Assembly (NCBI GenBank): GCA_009602735.1
Contig: WELA01001939.1
Span: 89,124-153,123, forward strand
Reading direction: 5' to 3'
DNA from: Mesotaenium endlicherianum
Taxonomy: Eukaryota > Streptophyta > Zygnematophyceae > Zygnematales > Mesotaeniaceae
Length of the DNA stretch: 64,000 nucleotides
The position numbers and the translations under genes are program-made. Each line of letters starts with the position of its first letter. Position 1 is the stretch's first letter. Below are positions 10,871-22,703 of this stretch, in pieces. The notes under the pieces are model-generated. The model did not search any database. It saw only the letters and a program-made list of their open reading frames with translations, and was not told the origin of the DNA.

Positions 10871-10980
10871 TGTTTGCCTATTGTTACGCTTTTGCTTGTT
10901 TAAATGGCATTTGAATGGCATCTTATTATGTCTCTTACAAGTTGTTACTGTACTTCATTATTGCAGGTTTCACGCGCATC

Positions 10981-13336
10981 ATGTCTCAACCATGCACTTC
11001 GTCTGGAGCAACGCTTGGTGGAATGAGGGCGTCCACTGCAGCTTTAACCGCTCGTCTTCCCCCTAGGGCAGTTGCTGCAAGGTCTGGTCCAGAGTGGGGC
11101 CATGTGACCATCATTGTGGAAGCCAAGTCCAAGAATTCAAATCCGAAGGTGAAGTGCAACTACTGCCCCAAGGAGTTTACCGGTGGAGTCAAGCGGATTC
11201 GTGGCCATTTCACAGGAGGCTGTAAGGATGTTAGTTAGTGTGAGGATGTTCCCGGTGAAGTTCTAGTTCTCATGATTAATCGTAGCAACAGTATGGCTAA
11301 GTCTCTATTAGGAACGCGACGTAGGAAGAGTGTCATACAAGCTGCACGAAAGCGCGTGCATGAATGGGGTTGTGCAAGTGCTGGAGAGTCCCCCTCCTTA
11401 GGCAGGGAGTCAGGGCAGACCTCTATAAGTGACATTTTCCAGAAGATGAATGCTGATGCTGTTCATGAGACTGTCGCCCGCTTCTTCTAAGGCACTGATT
11501 GCTCATTCAATGTTGCTTGCAGTGACTTCTTTAGGGACATGTTGGTTGCTGTTAGTAAGTACACCCAAGAAACGGGTCTAGTGTATGTCTCGATGAAGGA
11601 TAAGCCTCTCGAAAGTACCCTACTAGATAGAGGCTTGGGAGAAGAAACAAAAAAAGGGACTACCACAGATGGGTTGTAGCATTGTAGCAGATGGGTGGAC
11701 CGATCCATGCGGGCACCCTCTTCTTAACGTGCTTATGGTTGTGGGAGGCACTGAAATGTTCATGGATGCTATCAACACTGAGGGTGGAAGGAAAACGGGT
11801 GAGTATATTGGTAGCCACCTGCTTGCGGCCGTGGAGAAAATAGGGGCCGATCATGTCATACAGCTTTGCATGAACTCTGCAGCTAACATTGTAGCTGGTT
11901 GTAATGTGGTTCGTGAGAAGCACCCGCACATATATTGGACGCCTTGTGCTGCTCATATTTTGGACCTGCTGTTGAAATACATAGGAAAGGTGAAAGAGCT
12001 AGAGGGCATTATTAATAGCTTCAAGCACTTGGTCCAATTTGTTGCAAACCACCTCATGCCTCACGCTCTTTACCATGAGCATGGGGCAAGGCTTGAGAAT
12101 AAACTAGAGTTGTTGAAGCCAGGACCCACGAGGTTTGCTAGTACCTTCTTGTGCTTGCAACGACTCATTGTTGTGAGGGATACCTTACAAGCTATGGTGT
12201 CTGACAGAAGATGGCTTGAGTGGGCGGCAAAGAACGGTTGTGTAGGTGAGGCTACGGAGATTAGAGACCTAGTTCGCGACGATGAACTTCGGGAGCGAGT
12301 GAAGGTATGGGTAGCTGTGTGTGAGCCGATTGTACTTCTCCTTCGACTAGTCGACTCTCCACAACCTTCTCTTGGGAAGATTTAGGCTCGCATGCGTGCC
12401 ATTAAAGAGCATGTGCATGAGGTTGTAGGACTCAAACCAGCACAAATAACCCAAGGTAAGAAGGACGTGAAGGCTCGCTGGGAGCAGCTTCACGGCCCCC
12501 CGCATTCTGCAGATAAAAGTCTATTTTGATGTTGCTCACCTTTTTTGCTTGGCGGCTGGCGTTCTCTTGCATGCTTGTTATTGTGTGCTGGTCATTGTTA
12601 TTGTTTTTGTGCTTGCTATTGTCATTGCTCTCTCTTTTGTGAAGTGCATTGTGTTGCAGATACCAAGTTTACTTCTTGACTTTGTTTGACTACAGGCTAC
12701 TATCTGGACCCCGAGTTCCAAGACCATGAGTCTTGGGCAATTGAGAAGTGTCTACTAACCGATTGGTCCAACTTGCGGAATACCCTTGTTGGAGGAAGTG
12801 TGCTTGACCGAGCGTTGGTGGATCGAGAGTTGGCGCTCTACCGACAGAGCGGTGACATTTTTGGCGATGATGTTTGCAAGGCTAATAAGACCATGATGCC
12901 TGCCCACAAGTGGTGGGAAACATACAAAAGTCATTGTCCTAATCTTCAGCTTCTTGCTATGAAAATATTGGCGCAACCCGGTTCAGCAGCTGCATGTGAG
13001 AGAAATTGGTTCGAGTATAGGTTTGTTCATAGTCCACTTCGCAATAGGCTGCTCCCTACTAGAGAAAAGAAGTCAGTGTACGTGCATTCTATGTTGAGAC
13101 TTCAGGAGAAGAGTTTGGATTTCCTTGGACCAAGTGTCGGCGTGACTCCATGGGTTGAAGAAGCGGAGTTCTTGGAGACACCTGAAGAGGAGGATCTCAA
13201 TCTTGCCATGCATGCCTCGTTGAGTGAGGAAGAGGAGATGGAGGTAGAGGAAGAGGAGGTAGAGGAAGAGGAGGTGGAGGAGAGACCTAATGTTTTCGCT
13301 CCCGTAAGAAGAAGGCCAAGAGCGATTGGTTACTAG
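10981..13336 (+). pseudogene. hAT transposase (BED finger, DUF659, hAT C-terminal), decayed
   Basis: This is the remains of a plant-type hAT transposase. The likely start is the ATG at 10981, just after an AG acceptor. Order: a BED zinc finger (CNYC...HFTGGC, about 11156-11222), the DUF659 region beginning CSIVADGWTD near 11674, the H-x-L-V-Q and PTRFAS segments of the core, and a hAT dimerisation region (12904-13100, AHKWWETY ... AAACERNW). It ends in an acidic Glu/Val-rich tail. In-frame stops lie at 11236, 11488 and 12383. A frame change occurs near 11640-11668. An intron at 12513-12695 is supported by codon phase (phase 1, joining to a Gly before YYLDPEF), but its donor reads AT instead of GT. 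Multiple breaks make this a pseudogene. Residue patterns are otherwise well kept, so the decay is not ancient. Confidence 0.85.
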
Positions 13337-13339
13337 GTG

Positions 13340-13606
13340 TGCCAATCAGCTAACTTGTATGTACTAGAGGTAGCATGTACATATTAGAGAAAATGGAGGT
13401 TGAGAAAATGAATATACTTGAAATCAATTATGTGTGCCCTATGACTTCATGGAATGTTGTACTTTGTGAATGATTTACATGGTATGGATTACCTTTAACC
13501 TCTTATGCATGCTTGCAAAGAGTATGCATCATCTTTATACTTCTACATTAAAGCTTATTTTACTCGCTTAAGAAGTAATGATGTTCTTATTGAATCAATT
13601 AGCTCA
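13340..13606. other. 3' flank of the hAT transposase
   Basis: AT-rich sequence that may hold the transposase 3' UTR. I saw no clear hAT terminus (CCCTG/CCCTA plus duplication). The transposon end was probably lost when the neighbouring chromovirus was truncated near 13610. Confidence 0.4.
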
Positions 13607-16600
13607 AGGGTTCCTTAGCAAGATTTTTCCAAAAATTAGCGTGTGAATCTTGAATCTCTATCCGACACAATTCTTGATGGTAGTCCATGGAGTCGGAAGA
13701 TGTTGTCATAGATGAGTCTTGCAAGTTGTGGTGCTGTAGCTTTAGTCGTCGTGGGAATAAAGTGAGCCATCTTAGTAAGTCTGTCCACCACCGTGAGTAT
13801 TGCATTATGGCCTCGAGGTGTCACGGGCAGGTCCACGATAAGGTCCATTGAGATGTCCGTCCATTGTCTTTCGGGGATTGGCAGTGGTTGGAGGAGTCCT
13901 CTCGCCTTTTGTGATGATGGCTTGACTCTTTGGCATGTGTCATAACTCCTGCAGTACTCTTTGACTTGCCTAGACATGCCTGGCCAACAATAAGTCCTGG
14001 CTAGAACGCTTGTGGTCGTTAGGATTCCAAAGTGTCCTCCAAGAGGGTTGTCATGTGCTTCTTGTAGAAGCAAGAGCCGGAGGTCTAAGTCATCACGAAC
14101 ACATTGCTGGCGCGTGTGTTGCCTCACCCAATAATTGCCTTCTTGCTTCTTGTACGGGTCCAAGGCTACTTCTCCGTTCTTGTAGTAAGGGTCTCTTTCA
14201 TAAGCGGTTGAAAATCGAGCTTCCAGATCTGTCTTCAGGGATGTCATCACTGCATTTAATTGCAGTCGTGAGAGGGGGTGAGCAGGGTTTGTCTTGCCGG
14301 GCTGGTATTGAATCGTGATGTTGTATTGTTGCAAGTATCCGCTCCATCTTGCTTGTCTCCTTGAGAGACACGGCTGCATCTGGAGGTGCTTCAACGCCTC
14401 GTGGTCCGTAGTGACCAGTACCTTGCGTCCTTCAACATAGCAGCGCCAAATCTTGAAGGCATGTACAATCGCCAACGCCTCTCGCTCCGTGGTTGCATAA
14501 TTTTGCTCGCCTGGATTTAGCTTCCTTAACTCGTAGGCAATGGGCTACAGTGCCTTGCCTTGGCCTTGAAGCAGGATTGCTCCTATTGCATAGGAAGATG
14601 CATCGACGATGACGTGGAAGGGCCAATTTGGGTTTGGACTTGGGAGTGTGAGCACCGGGGATGTCGTCAATCTTTGCTTCAGTTGTTGGAATGCTTCCTC
14701 CTCTTTATTGGTCCAAACATATGGCTTGTCTTTCTTCAGTGGATCCGTGACAGGGGCTACTATGTGCGAGAAGCTCTGGATGAATCTCCTGTACCAATTG
14801 GCAAATCCCAAGAATGATTGGAGTTCATTCTTGGTCGTGGGGGTTGGCCATTCCTCCACCACCGTGGTCTTCTTGGGGTCCATCTTGATGCCATCAGCAG
14901 TCACGTGGAGACCTAGGAACTCCACTTCTTGTGTGGCAAACTCGCACTTTGACTCCTTTGCAAATAGCTTGTTTTGCTTCAATACTTTGAGGACTTCTTT
15001 CATGGGTCTTGCTGTAGATAAGGATGTCATCGATGAATACCACCACAAATCTGTCCAACATAAGCTGAAATGTGGTGTTCATCATAGTCATGAAAGTTGC
15101 TGGCGCGTTGGTGAGTCCAAATGGCAGGACCATGAACTCAAAATGTCCATATCTTGTCCTGAACACCGTTTTCTCTATGTCAGGTTAAGCGATGCGAATC
15201 TGGTGGTAGCCGCTTTTCAAGTCCACCTTCGTGAAGTACTTGGCTCCAACCAGCCGGTCCATGAGCTCATCCATGCGCGGCAGCGGTATCAAATTCTTGA
15301 TGGTGATCTGTTGAGGGCGCGATAGTCCACACATATCCTGAAACTACCGTCCTTTTTGACAAATAGCACCGGGGCTCCAAATGGCGACTTGCTAGGTCGA
15401 ATGAAGCCATGCTCCAGTAGCTCCTTAATTTGCTTCTTGACTTCGTGCAGCTCCGTGTATGACATCTTGAACGTAGGCCGAGAGATGGGCTTGCTTCCGG
15501 GCTCCAACTCTATCTTGTGGTCTACGAATCTCTTGGGGGGTAGGCCCTTGGGCAATTCGGGGGAGAATACTTCTTTGTAGTCCTGCAAGACTTCTTGTAT
15601 CTCCTTGGGAAGGGGGTTGCCTTCTTGACTCTCGATGTCTTCCTTGATGTCTTTTGGCGTGATCAAGGCCAAAAGAAGCTCGTGTCCCTTCCTCACAAGT
15701 CTCTTGAGTTGGAGGGCGGACAATAGTATTTGTGTGCCAACTTCTTGACGTCTGGGGTCTGGATATTCTGGATTGCGCGCAAAATACAGATTCTTGAAGT
15801 GATGTCATTCTTGATCTTGATAGTACCGTCCCTCCAATCAACTTGGGGGTTGTGCTTTGTCAACCAAGGCGTCCCTAGGATGACGTTGTACTTGCCCAAT
15901 TGTATGGGGGAAAACACTACTCTATCCTTGAAGGACTTGATAAAGTGCCGAGGGGTACGCACTCTTGGAAGGGGTAGTATAGGAGAATCCGTCAGGCATC
16001 ATAATCTCCTCGTTGTGGTCAAGAGTTCGCATAGTAACACTGTGCTTGGTGGCAAAATCTGCAGCGATGAAATTGCCTTGAGCTCTGCTATCCACCAAGA
16101 TGTGGACCTTCTCTCCTCCAAGGTAGCTTTTCAAACTCATTGGGGCTTGAAGGTCGTCTTCAACGGGGGTCTCCACCTCACTTGGCTTGTTGTCTTCTCG
16201 TGAAGTGGGTCTTGGGGTGGTAGGCTCCTGGCCTACAGGCGCTGCCCATTTTTTGACAACTTTTTGGGGAATGAGAGTGCACAATGGCCCTTCTCCTTAC
16301 AGTAAAAGCATAGTCCAGCCGTCATAAGAGCTTCTTTTTCAGCCTAGGAGAGTCTTGCTTTCACTCCTTGCTGGTTTCTTGCATCATAAGTGTCATTGAA
16401 GGGTCTTCCACTCTTCCAGGCAGCTGCGGGGTCCCTTCTAATAACTCCAATTTCCATAGCTGTGGGTCCAGATTCGGATGTGGAAGGGGCTGCAAACACC
16501 CGCGTCGCGGGTGCCCGTGAAGATGATGATACGGAGTGCTTGAAATCCAAGGTATCCATCTTATGAGCCACTTCAATAATATTTGATAAGTCCGTCAAGT

Positions 16601-17473
16601 CTCGCAATTCCACTTCCTTTGCCACCTTGGGCTTGAGGCCAGACACATAACGATCAATCTTGTCCTCGAGCGACATGCTGGGGATCTCAAGAGTGAGGTC
16701 ATGAAATCTGGATGTATATTCTTGAACGGGCGTTGTTTGCTTGAGATGGCGAAGCTTTTCTCGAGCAATTTTCTCCGCCTTGATGGGCATGAATTGGTTC
16801 TGGAGGGCTTCACAAAAATCCACTCAAATTCATATGATGGTGGGGCCTCTTGGCCGGGTACGGGATGCGCCACAACTTGATATATAGCCGCTTGATAGTT
16901 ACGCCACCATGATGTTGCTGCTCCTCTGAGCAAGGAAACGGCAAAAGGGACGTCGTTCTCCTCGGGTACTTCAAGGAATGTGAGGTACGTCTCCACTTGG
17001 TAGAGCCACAGATTCAATTTGGTTCCTCTCCCAGGATTGAAAGTGTATGGTTTGCCGAGCTTGATGAGTTTCCTTGCTCTTGTAGGCTCTTGTGGAGGCG
17101 CTTGAGCCGGGGCTGGATTTTGAGCGTTGCTCGCAATAGGGGCAACCATGGCAGCCATAGCTTCTCTTGACGCTTGCACGGTTGCTTCATAGGTGGCCAA
17201 ACCCACTTTGTTGTGGACGGTCATTAGGAAGGCTGCCCACTCATTTGCGAGAACTCCTTGTGGTGGGGTCAACTTTGCTACAGCGGCTGCCATGGAATTT
17301 GACGGTGCTCCTCCTTGTGGTGCTTCTCGTTGTTGCAGATTTTCTTGAGTGGGCTCTCCCATCGGCGCTGGAGGAGGGTCTCTTGAAGATGAAGTGCTTC
17401 CTTCGAAAGCTTGCTGTTGGTCTTGAGGATCGGCCACTTCTTGTGCTACCAAAGTGCCTAGCTCCGATACCAC
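13607..17473 (-). pseudogene. Ty3/gypsy chromovirus gag-pol, truncated and decayed
   Basis: Reverse-strand copy of the same family as the intact element at 45011-51690. From high to low coordinates it shows gag (17473-16344), protease, reverse transcriptase with [10 protein letters not shown] near 15040-15010, RNase H, the integrase zinc region and part of the integrase core. Coding is broken into at least six frames. The protease motif reads DSRAQ where the intact copy has DSGAQ. Homology ends near 13610 in the integrase core, so the third catalytic acidic residue, chromodomain and 3' LTR are missing. The primer-binding site TGGTATCGGAGC is kept next to its 5' LTR (17462-17473, minus strand). 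Confidence 0.9.
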
Positions 17474-17973
17474 TGTAGTGAAACTAATAGATAAAGTACT
17501 TAATAAATATATTACTTTATCTATTCAAGACAAGGATCTTTGAACACAAGTGGTAGCTTTTTGAAAGAGAGATGGCTTCTTGAAAATTGAAATATTTCTG
17601 GAACTTGGCAAGTACAAGAGTGATTCTGGAATATCTTTCTATGTTCTAGCTCTTTTTTATATACTTGCTACATAGGTAATTTCTAAGAAGGTGCATGTTG
17701 ATATGTTGGCACCCAACACATTTCAAAACTTGCCACCTCTTTCAAAATTATAGTACGCATGTCCTTTTGACTTAAGAATGGCACATTTGACTTTTGCCAC
17801 ATGGAGTTCTTCTAGCTCCTTCCTCTAACTTCGAAAATGCCTTCGAAGGTTCAAAGGATGAACCAAGTCACTAGAGTATCTATTCACACTTGACCCCACA
17901 CAATACTACTCCAAATATATTCAAAAGCATTAAAATATATGCAAACTAATATATTATAACTCAAATCACTACA
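17474..17973 (-). repeat. 5' LTR of the truncated chromovirus
   Basis: A 500-bp LTR on the minus strand that begins TGTAGTGATTTGAGT (17973 downwards) and ends CACTACA next to the primer-binding site. It is clearly related to the 503-bp LTRs at 45011 and 51188 but more diverged. Confidence 0.9.
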
Positions 17974-18285
17974 ATGCCATTTTAAGGTCGAAAGGACATG
18001 CGTACATTATTCTAGAAAGAGATGGCAAGTTTTGGGATGTGTTGGGTGCCAACACATCAATATGCACCTTCCTAGAAATCATTTGTGTAGCAAGTATATA
18101 AATAAGAACTAGAACATAGAAAGACATTGAAGAACACTCTTGTACTTGCCAAACTCCAGGAAATCTATTAACTTTCAAGAAGCTATCTCTCTTTCAAGAA
18201 GCTACCACTTGTGTTTAAAGATCCTTGTCTTGAATAGATGAAGTATCATATTTCACTAAGTACTTTATCTATCTGTATCACTACA
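17974..18285 (+). repeat. Partial LTR of the same family, opposite orientation
   Basis: A forward-strand fragment that corresponds to the 3' three-fifths of the family LTR, from inside GCCATTTT...AGGTC to the terminal CACTACA. It abuts the 5' end of the minus-strand LTR. The reverse-strand element therefore probably inserted into an older LTR, whose other part was lost in the deletion that truncated the element. Confidence 0.75.
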
Positions 18286-18394
18286 TAACAAGTTCACAGC
18301 TTTCAACTTGTCCCTTCCTTTTATCTCGATCTGTTCTATCTTAATAAGACTCAGATTAGAACACCATATAATTACATGACCCATGAATAAAAAC

Positions 18395-20004
18395 TTAGAA
18401 GGCTGCTGCCTCCATGAGCTCCGTAGCTCGGGCTTGCTCATAAGCATTCTGCTGCGTCATTTTTGCTAGAAACTCTAGAGCTACTGATTGCTTATTTGGT
18501 GTAAGTAGCAATCTGCTAGCTACCTCCCTCGGTGATTTCACATCCATGTCCTCAGTATGACTCTTCACATGCAACAATCTATGCGTGGTGAAGGTAGCAG
18601 CATTGGATAAAGTATACTTTGACCATGTAGCTCCCTGTGTAATCATCTGTGTCAAGAATAATACAACCACCCGAGGCTGAGCTAGAACCGATTCAAATCC
18701 AAATGTCTCACAGAATTCTAAAAGTTCTGTTTATATAGATTGTAGGTGTTCAGTGTTCTTGGGGCAAGTGAATAAAGCATTGCTTCTCTGTTGATTGCCT
18801 TTAGCTGTCTCAGCTCAGGTTGTCTAGCTATTTCAGCCACTGCTCACAGGCCACAAGTTTGTACTCTCAAGGCTCTTATCTCACACAAAATAATCCCTTT
18901 TTTCTCCAAAGGCCTTCCTATCTGGACCTGCTCTCAACACAGCCTGGCTTTATCCCAATACACATGCATCTACAACTTCAGGCATCCACTGCTGAGCACT
19001 GTCAATTAGCTTTGGCCACCAGCTAGCGGGCTAACCTGCACACTAGTATCACTAATGGTAGCATACTCCTCTCTCTTTTGGCATGTTTTATGACTTGGGG
19101 TATCAACTGAGGGGGTTGAAAGCAGTAGTTGTTCTCATCTCACCATGTCACGGACAATGCAGCTACATCTTCAACTACAGGATGATCAAACGGAGAATTG
19201 AATCTGCCCACTTTTCTGTTTGCTGGGGTGGCAAACCTGTCAATAGTGTGACCCCCATTTCTTGTCCAACTCCTGGAACACCTCTTGTTTGACCTCATAG
19301 TCATCTTTCTCCTTGGCTTTGGCAATCTTCTCCAGTGTCTATGTTTTATAGCATGGCCACCATCGCAGGTTTGCTTGGAGCCCCCTGTCTCTATCATAGA
19401 TCTCTCTAATCACTTGCCACAAATCCTCTTTCTCTGATCCCCCTTCCTTCAACCCATTTATTGCTTGCTTGTTATTGATCTTTACGAGGATCTCACCGCT
19501 GGTCATGTACTTTCCAAGGACTTCTATCATCATCAGCATTTTATCCAACTCAGACATCAAATCTCCTCCAAAGCATGTGCCTCTAATGTTCTTCACTGAG
19601 CTCACTTTTCCAGTGATATTAGACATAAAGAGGGAGAAAACTAGCTCTTCTGATATCTCAATAAAGATCAAGCAATGTAGGCTCTTGCATGTTTTGAATG
19701 TTTGCACCATTGAACTCATTCAAATGCTCTAGCCAAAATCTAAACTCATCTCTAACATAAGAGTTTCTCTAGACGTTGTCCTCCTCATCTTTCTACCTTC
19801 TCATGGCTTAGAATATTCTCTTGGTGTATGCATAGGAAAGATCCCAAATGCAATTCCTATTGCCATCATCTGTCCAACTGCAGATGCCAGCTCCCTAGTT
19901 GGGACTTCTTGGTTCAAACTTGCTATGTCTAGCAAGGTGTTTATTTTAAATGTCAATCTGTCTCTCTCTTGGCAACAACGGACCACCAGGCGATTGCATG
20001 GCAA
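18395..20004 (-). pseudogene. DIRS-like (tyrosine-recombinase) retrotransposon remnant
   Basis: Minus-strand pieces match the end of a DIRS-type polyprotein. An RNase H-like piece (19339-19719) has ILVKINNKQAINGLKEGGS followed by a WQVIREIYD helix. A frame-shifted block (about 19260-19140) reads IDRFATPANRKVGRFNS and then VEDVAALSVTW, the conserved segment after RNase H in these elements. A block near 18730-18540 (FCETFGFESVLAQPRVVVLF, then LTQMITQGATWSKYTLSNAA) resembles a recombinase N-terminal core-binding domain. Several frameshifts and stops interrupt it. The catalytic RHRY part of the recombinase is not seen; homology stops near the LTR fragment. The upstream part (about 20004-19801, PTRELASAVGQMMAIGIAFG) fits the RT/RNase H junction. 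Family assignment is by pattern only. Confidence 0.55.
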
Positions 20005-20418
20005 TTAGAGGAATGACCGTGAATGGTCTTGGTGGTGGGCTAGGACCATGAAGGTAAAAAGAGGCTAAATATTAGTGGGCACCTTGGGAATGATTAGGGA
20101 AACTAGAAGAAATAGGTAGAGTTCCTGCTTGTGAGGGAGAAGGGCCAATGGCTGCACTGACGTTAGCAAATAGAGGAGGGCGAAGTATGGAGGGCAAGTG
20201 CCCTTGGAGGGACCTGCTCAGGAAATTCATAAGAAATGAAATATACAGCTTTCCACGGCTCATTATTTGAGGGCAACATGGCTGGACGCGCTTAGTGAGA
20301 GTTGCTACTTGAAGTGAGAGTGAAGTGCATCATTTGAATGAAAGCAAAGAACTTGAGAGGGAAGAGAACCGGGCGGGAGAATCAATTGAGGGACCTCACG
20401 CTGTGAAGAGCATAAATC

Positions 20419-20648
20419 GAGAAACGAGCCTAGCCCTAGAAAAATTTGAGCATGCGGGCATGTCGCAAACTCGTGCAAACCGAGTGACATCCCGCGATTA
20501 GTGCGCCTGACACACGTGTGCACTCCAGTGTGATTGAGAAACGAGCCCAACCGCAGAAAAATTCGAGCATGCGGGCATGTCGCGGACTCGTGCAAAACGA
20601 GAGACATCTCGCGATTAGTGTGCCTGACACACGTGTGCACACTAATGT
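20419..20648. repeat. 116-bp tandem duplication
   Basis: GAGAAACGAGCC at 20419 recurs at 20535. Both copies carry the phrase GAGCATGCGGGCATGTCGC and end CCTGACACACGTGTGCAC. They differ at roughly ten positions. No gene overlaps; the paired open frames on the minus strand arise from the duplication. Confidence 0.75.
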
Positions 20649-20739
20649 GGTTTCAGGGGTTGAACAATGGGGGGGAAATTCCCCTTCGAGAATCCGGGTG
20701 AAATAGCGCCCAAAGTTCAAGGTTTTTAGCACCCTGAAA

Positions 20740-22500
20740 TCAAATTGTCAAAGTTAATACAGTGAATTAGCGACCTAACAAATATGTATTTATAGCGTCC
20801 TGAAATCAAACTTGGGAAATTTAGTGACAGGATTCAAAGAATTATGCCTCCAAATTAAAAGCGGCAGAAAATTAGCAATCTTCCCCCCGTGGGTTGAACT
20901 CTCTTCGGGGTGTGTGCCTCGGGGCCGAGAAAAAGGCATGTACCGAACGTAATTGCATATTTTGTTTCTTGGGGTTGTGAAATTTGTAAGTGGCTTCCGG
21001 TTGCACAATTCGTCGACAATCAGAATGTAGTGTAATTTGTCGTCAGTAAGGCGCCCCTCATGTAACTTTTTGAGGGGGAAACCAGTAAGGGCCTCGCACG
21101 TGCGCGCCGGACTTCCTTGTCGTGTCGGCGTGTCCGGGATGGTTCGAGATCATTGGTGAACCTTTCATCGACATCGGTGCAAACTTGGAATGCGCCGGGC
21201 CGGCGCAGTATAAGTGCTCGTTTGAGGTCGGCATCGTCACTTCATTTTTTTGTGTGTTTGTGCAGGGACGCCTGACGAGGTCCGACGGGCCATGGCCGCC
21301 GGCGGGAGGGAAGCGGGGGGGGCGGACCGGCCGAGGTAAGTTGTATCGACCCTCCCTCGTCTTTGCGGTTGTCGGACATGGCGGGGCCCCTCTTCTTGCT
21401 TGGCCCCGCCTTATTTTTGTGATGGTTCATTTTGTTGCTTTTGTTGATTCTTCTCATTGGGTTTTGACGTCGACAGGTAGCCGTCGACGTCGACATTTCT
21501 AGTTTTGTCGTGCACGTTTCTATTTGTTGTCATCGTTCGGGGGTGTCCGTGAGGGGAAATTGTCGGCCCCCAAAAATTGAATTCGAGCATTAAGGGCACG
21601 AAAGAGATACAGACCAGTATCACAATGATTGCCACTAATTGCTAGGACATCGTGCACTGAACGATAATGCCACTCGTTTTCGTCCACATCGGGCAGCAAG
21701 TGCTTACGTCTTCTAAATCGCATTTGAGCCGTATATGTTCTGATCACGTATCTCCCCAAGAATTGGACGTTGGGACTGAGCGACATTTTGCCATTTTCGG
21801 CCTAATGCGTAGTGGCCCAAAATGTCCTGTCTAGAGTCTAGACCAGTCCAGACTCCAGAGACCGTCGAGGAGGGGAGGTCGAAGCGCGTGCGCAAGAACG
21901 TACAAAAGTTGTTGCGCTGCTCAGCTGGCGAGCTCCACATCGTGCAGGATCATGGATAAACGGATATAAGCTTCAGATTGCTGACGTCTTTTTGTTTAGG
22001 ACAAGAGACGGTGGATTGAGATGGATTGCGTTGGACTTTTCTCCGTTATATTCAGCAATTCGTGGACGGTCGTATCTCCTTTCTGCACGACGTTTCAAGC
22101 GTGGAAGAGCAGGGAAGAGTGGCTATCTCATCGAACATGCGATTTTGGTGGCGAGCATGGGTTGCCCACGGGGTCTCGTCGGGTCTCGTTGCTCGGAGAG
22201 CAACGTCACGAGCAACGTCTCGCTCAGCTTCCCGAGAGAAGTCAGAGCATTTCAACCTGATTTTGTCTGACTTCTTCATTCCATTTCACAAGCGAGAATC
22301 GGATACAGTCGGCCAAATCCACCTGATATCTCTAGCTTAGCTGAGGTACTGACGTTTGTCGCGTGTGCTTACCCGTGCTCACTCATGCTTCACCCTCACA
22401 GCTCCCCGGAAAAAGTCCGCCAAAACAACGCCAAAGCTCCGGGCAACTGAAGGATAAAGACAAAAAGTCAGTCGTGAATGTCTTCATTCTGAAGATGCGT
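20740..22500. other. Stretch without a recognised gene
   Basis: Mixed-composition sequence. The most protein-like frame is on the minus strand at 21520-21786 (88 codons, begins MSLSPNVQFLGRYVIRTYTA). It has balanced composition, but I recognise no domain, homologue or clear splice context. Short plus-strand frames at 21992-22340 overlap one another and look incidental. Confidence 0.3.
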
Positions 22501-22518
22501 CGTTGAACTTCCTGATCT

Positions 22519-22525
22519 GTATATA
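22519..22525 (+). promoter_or_regulatory. Probable TATA box of the EGF-like gene
   Basis: GTATATA at 22519-22525 lies about 180 bases before the start codon at 22704, leaving room for a 5' UTR of roughly 150 bases. The position fits; the motif itself is weak evidence. Confidence 0.35.
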
Positions 22526-22703
22526 CTCGGGGCCACATTTTTCATTCTGCTTCATATGAAGGCAGATCATTGTTGAAAAGGTTGCGCAAGGTTACGAGTC
22601 CATTCTGCTGTGTTTGCCAAACTGGGCTGGAGTTCTTGCATTGAGTGTCGGAAGTGCCTTTCCTGGTTGTCAACCTCGCCGGCAAGAAAGGCTACTCTGA
22701 GAA

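Noticed and set aside
14560-15325. Plus-strand open frames over the decayed chromovirus
   Set aside because: Antisense shadows of the minus-strand pol fragments.
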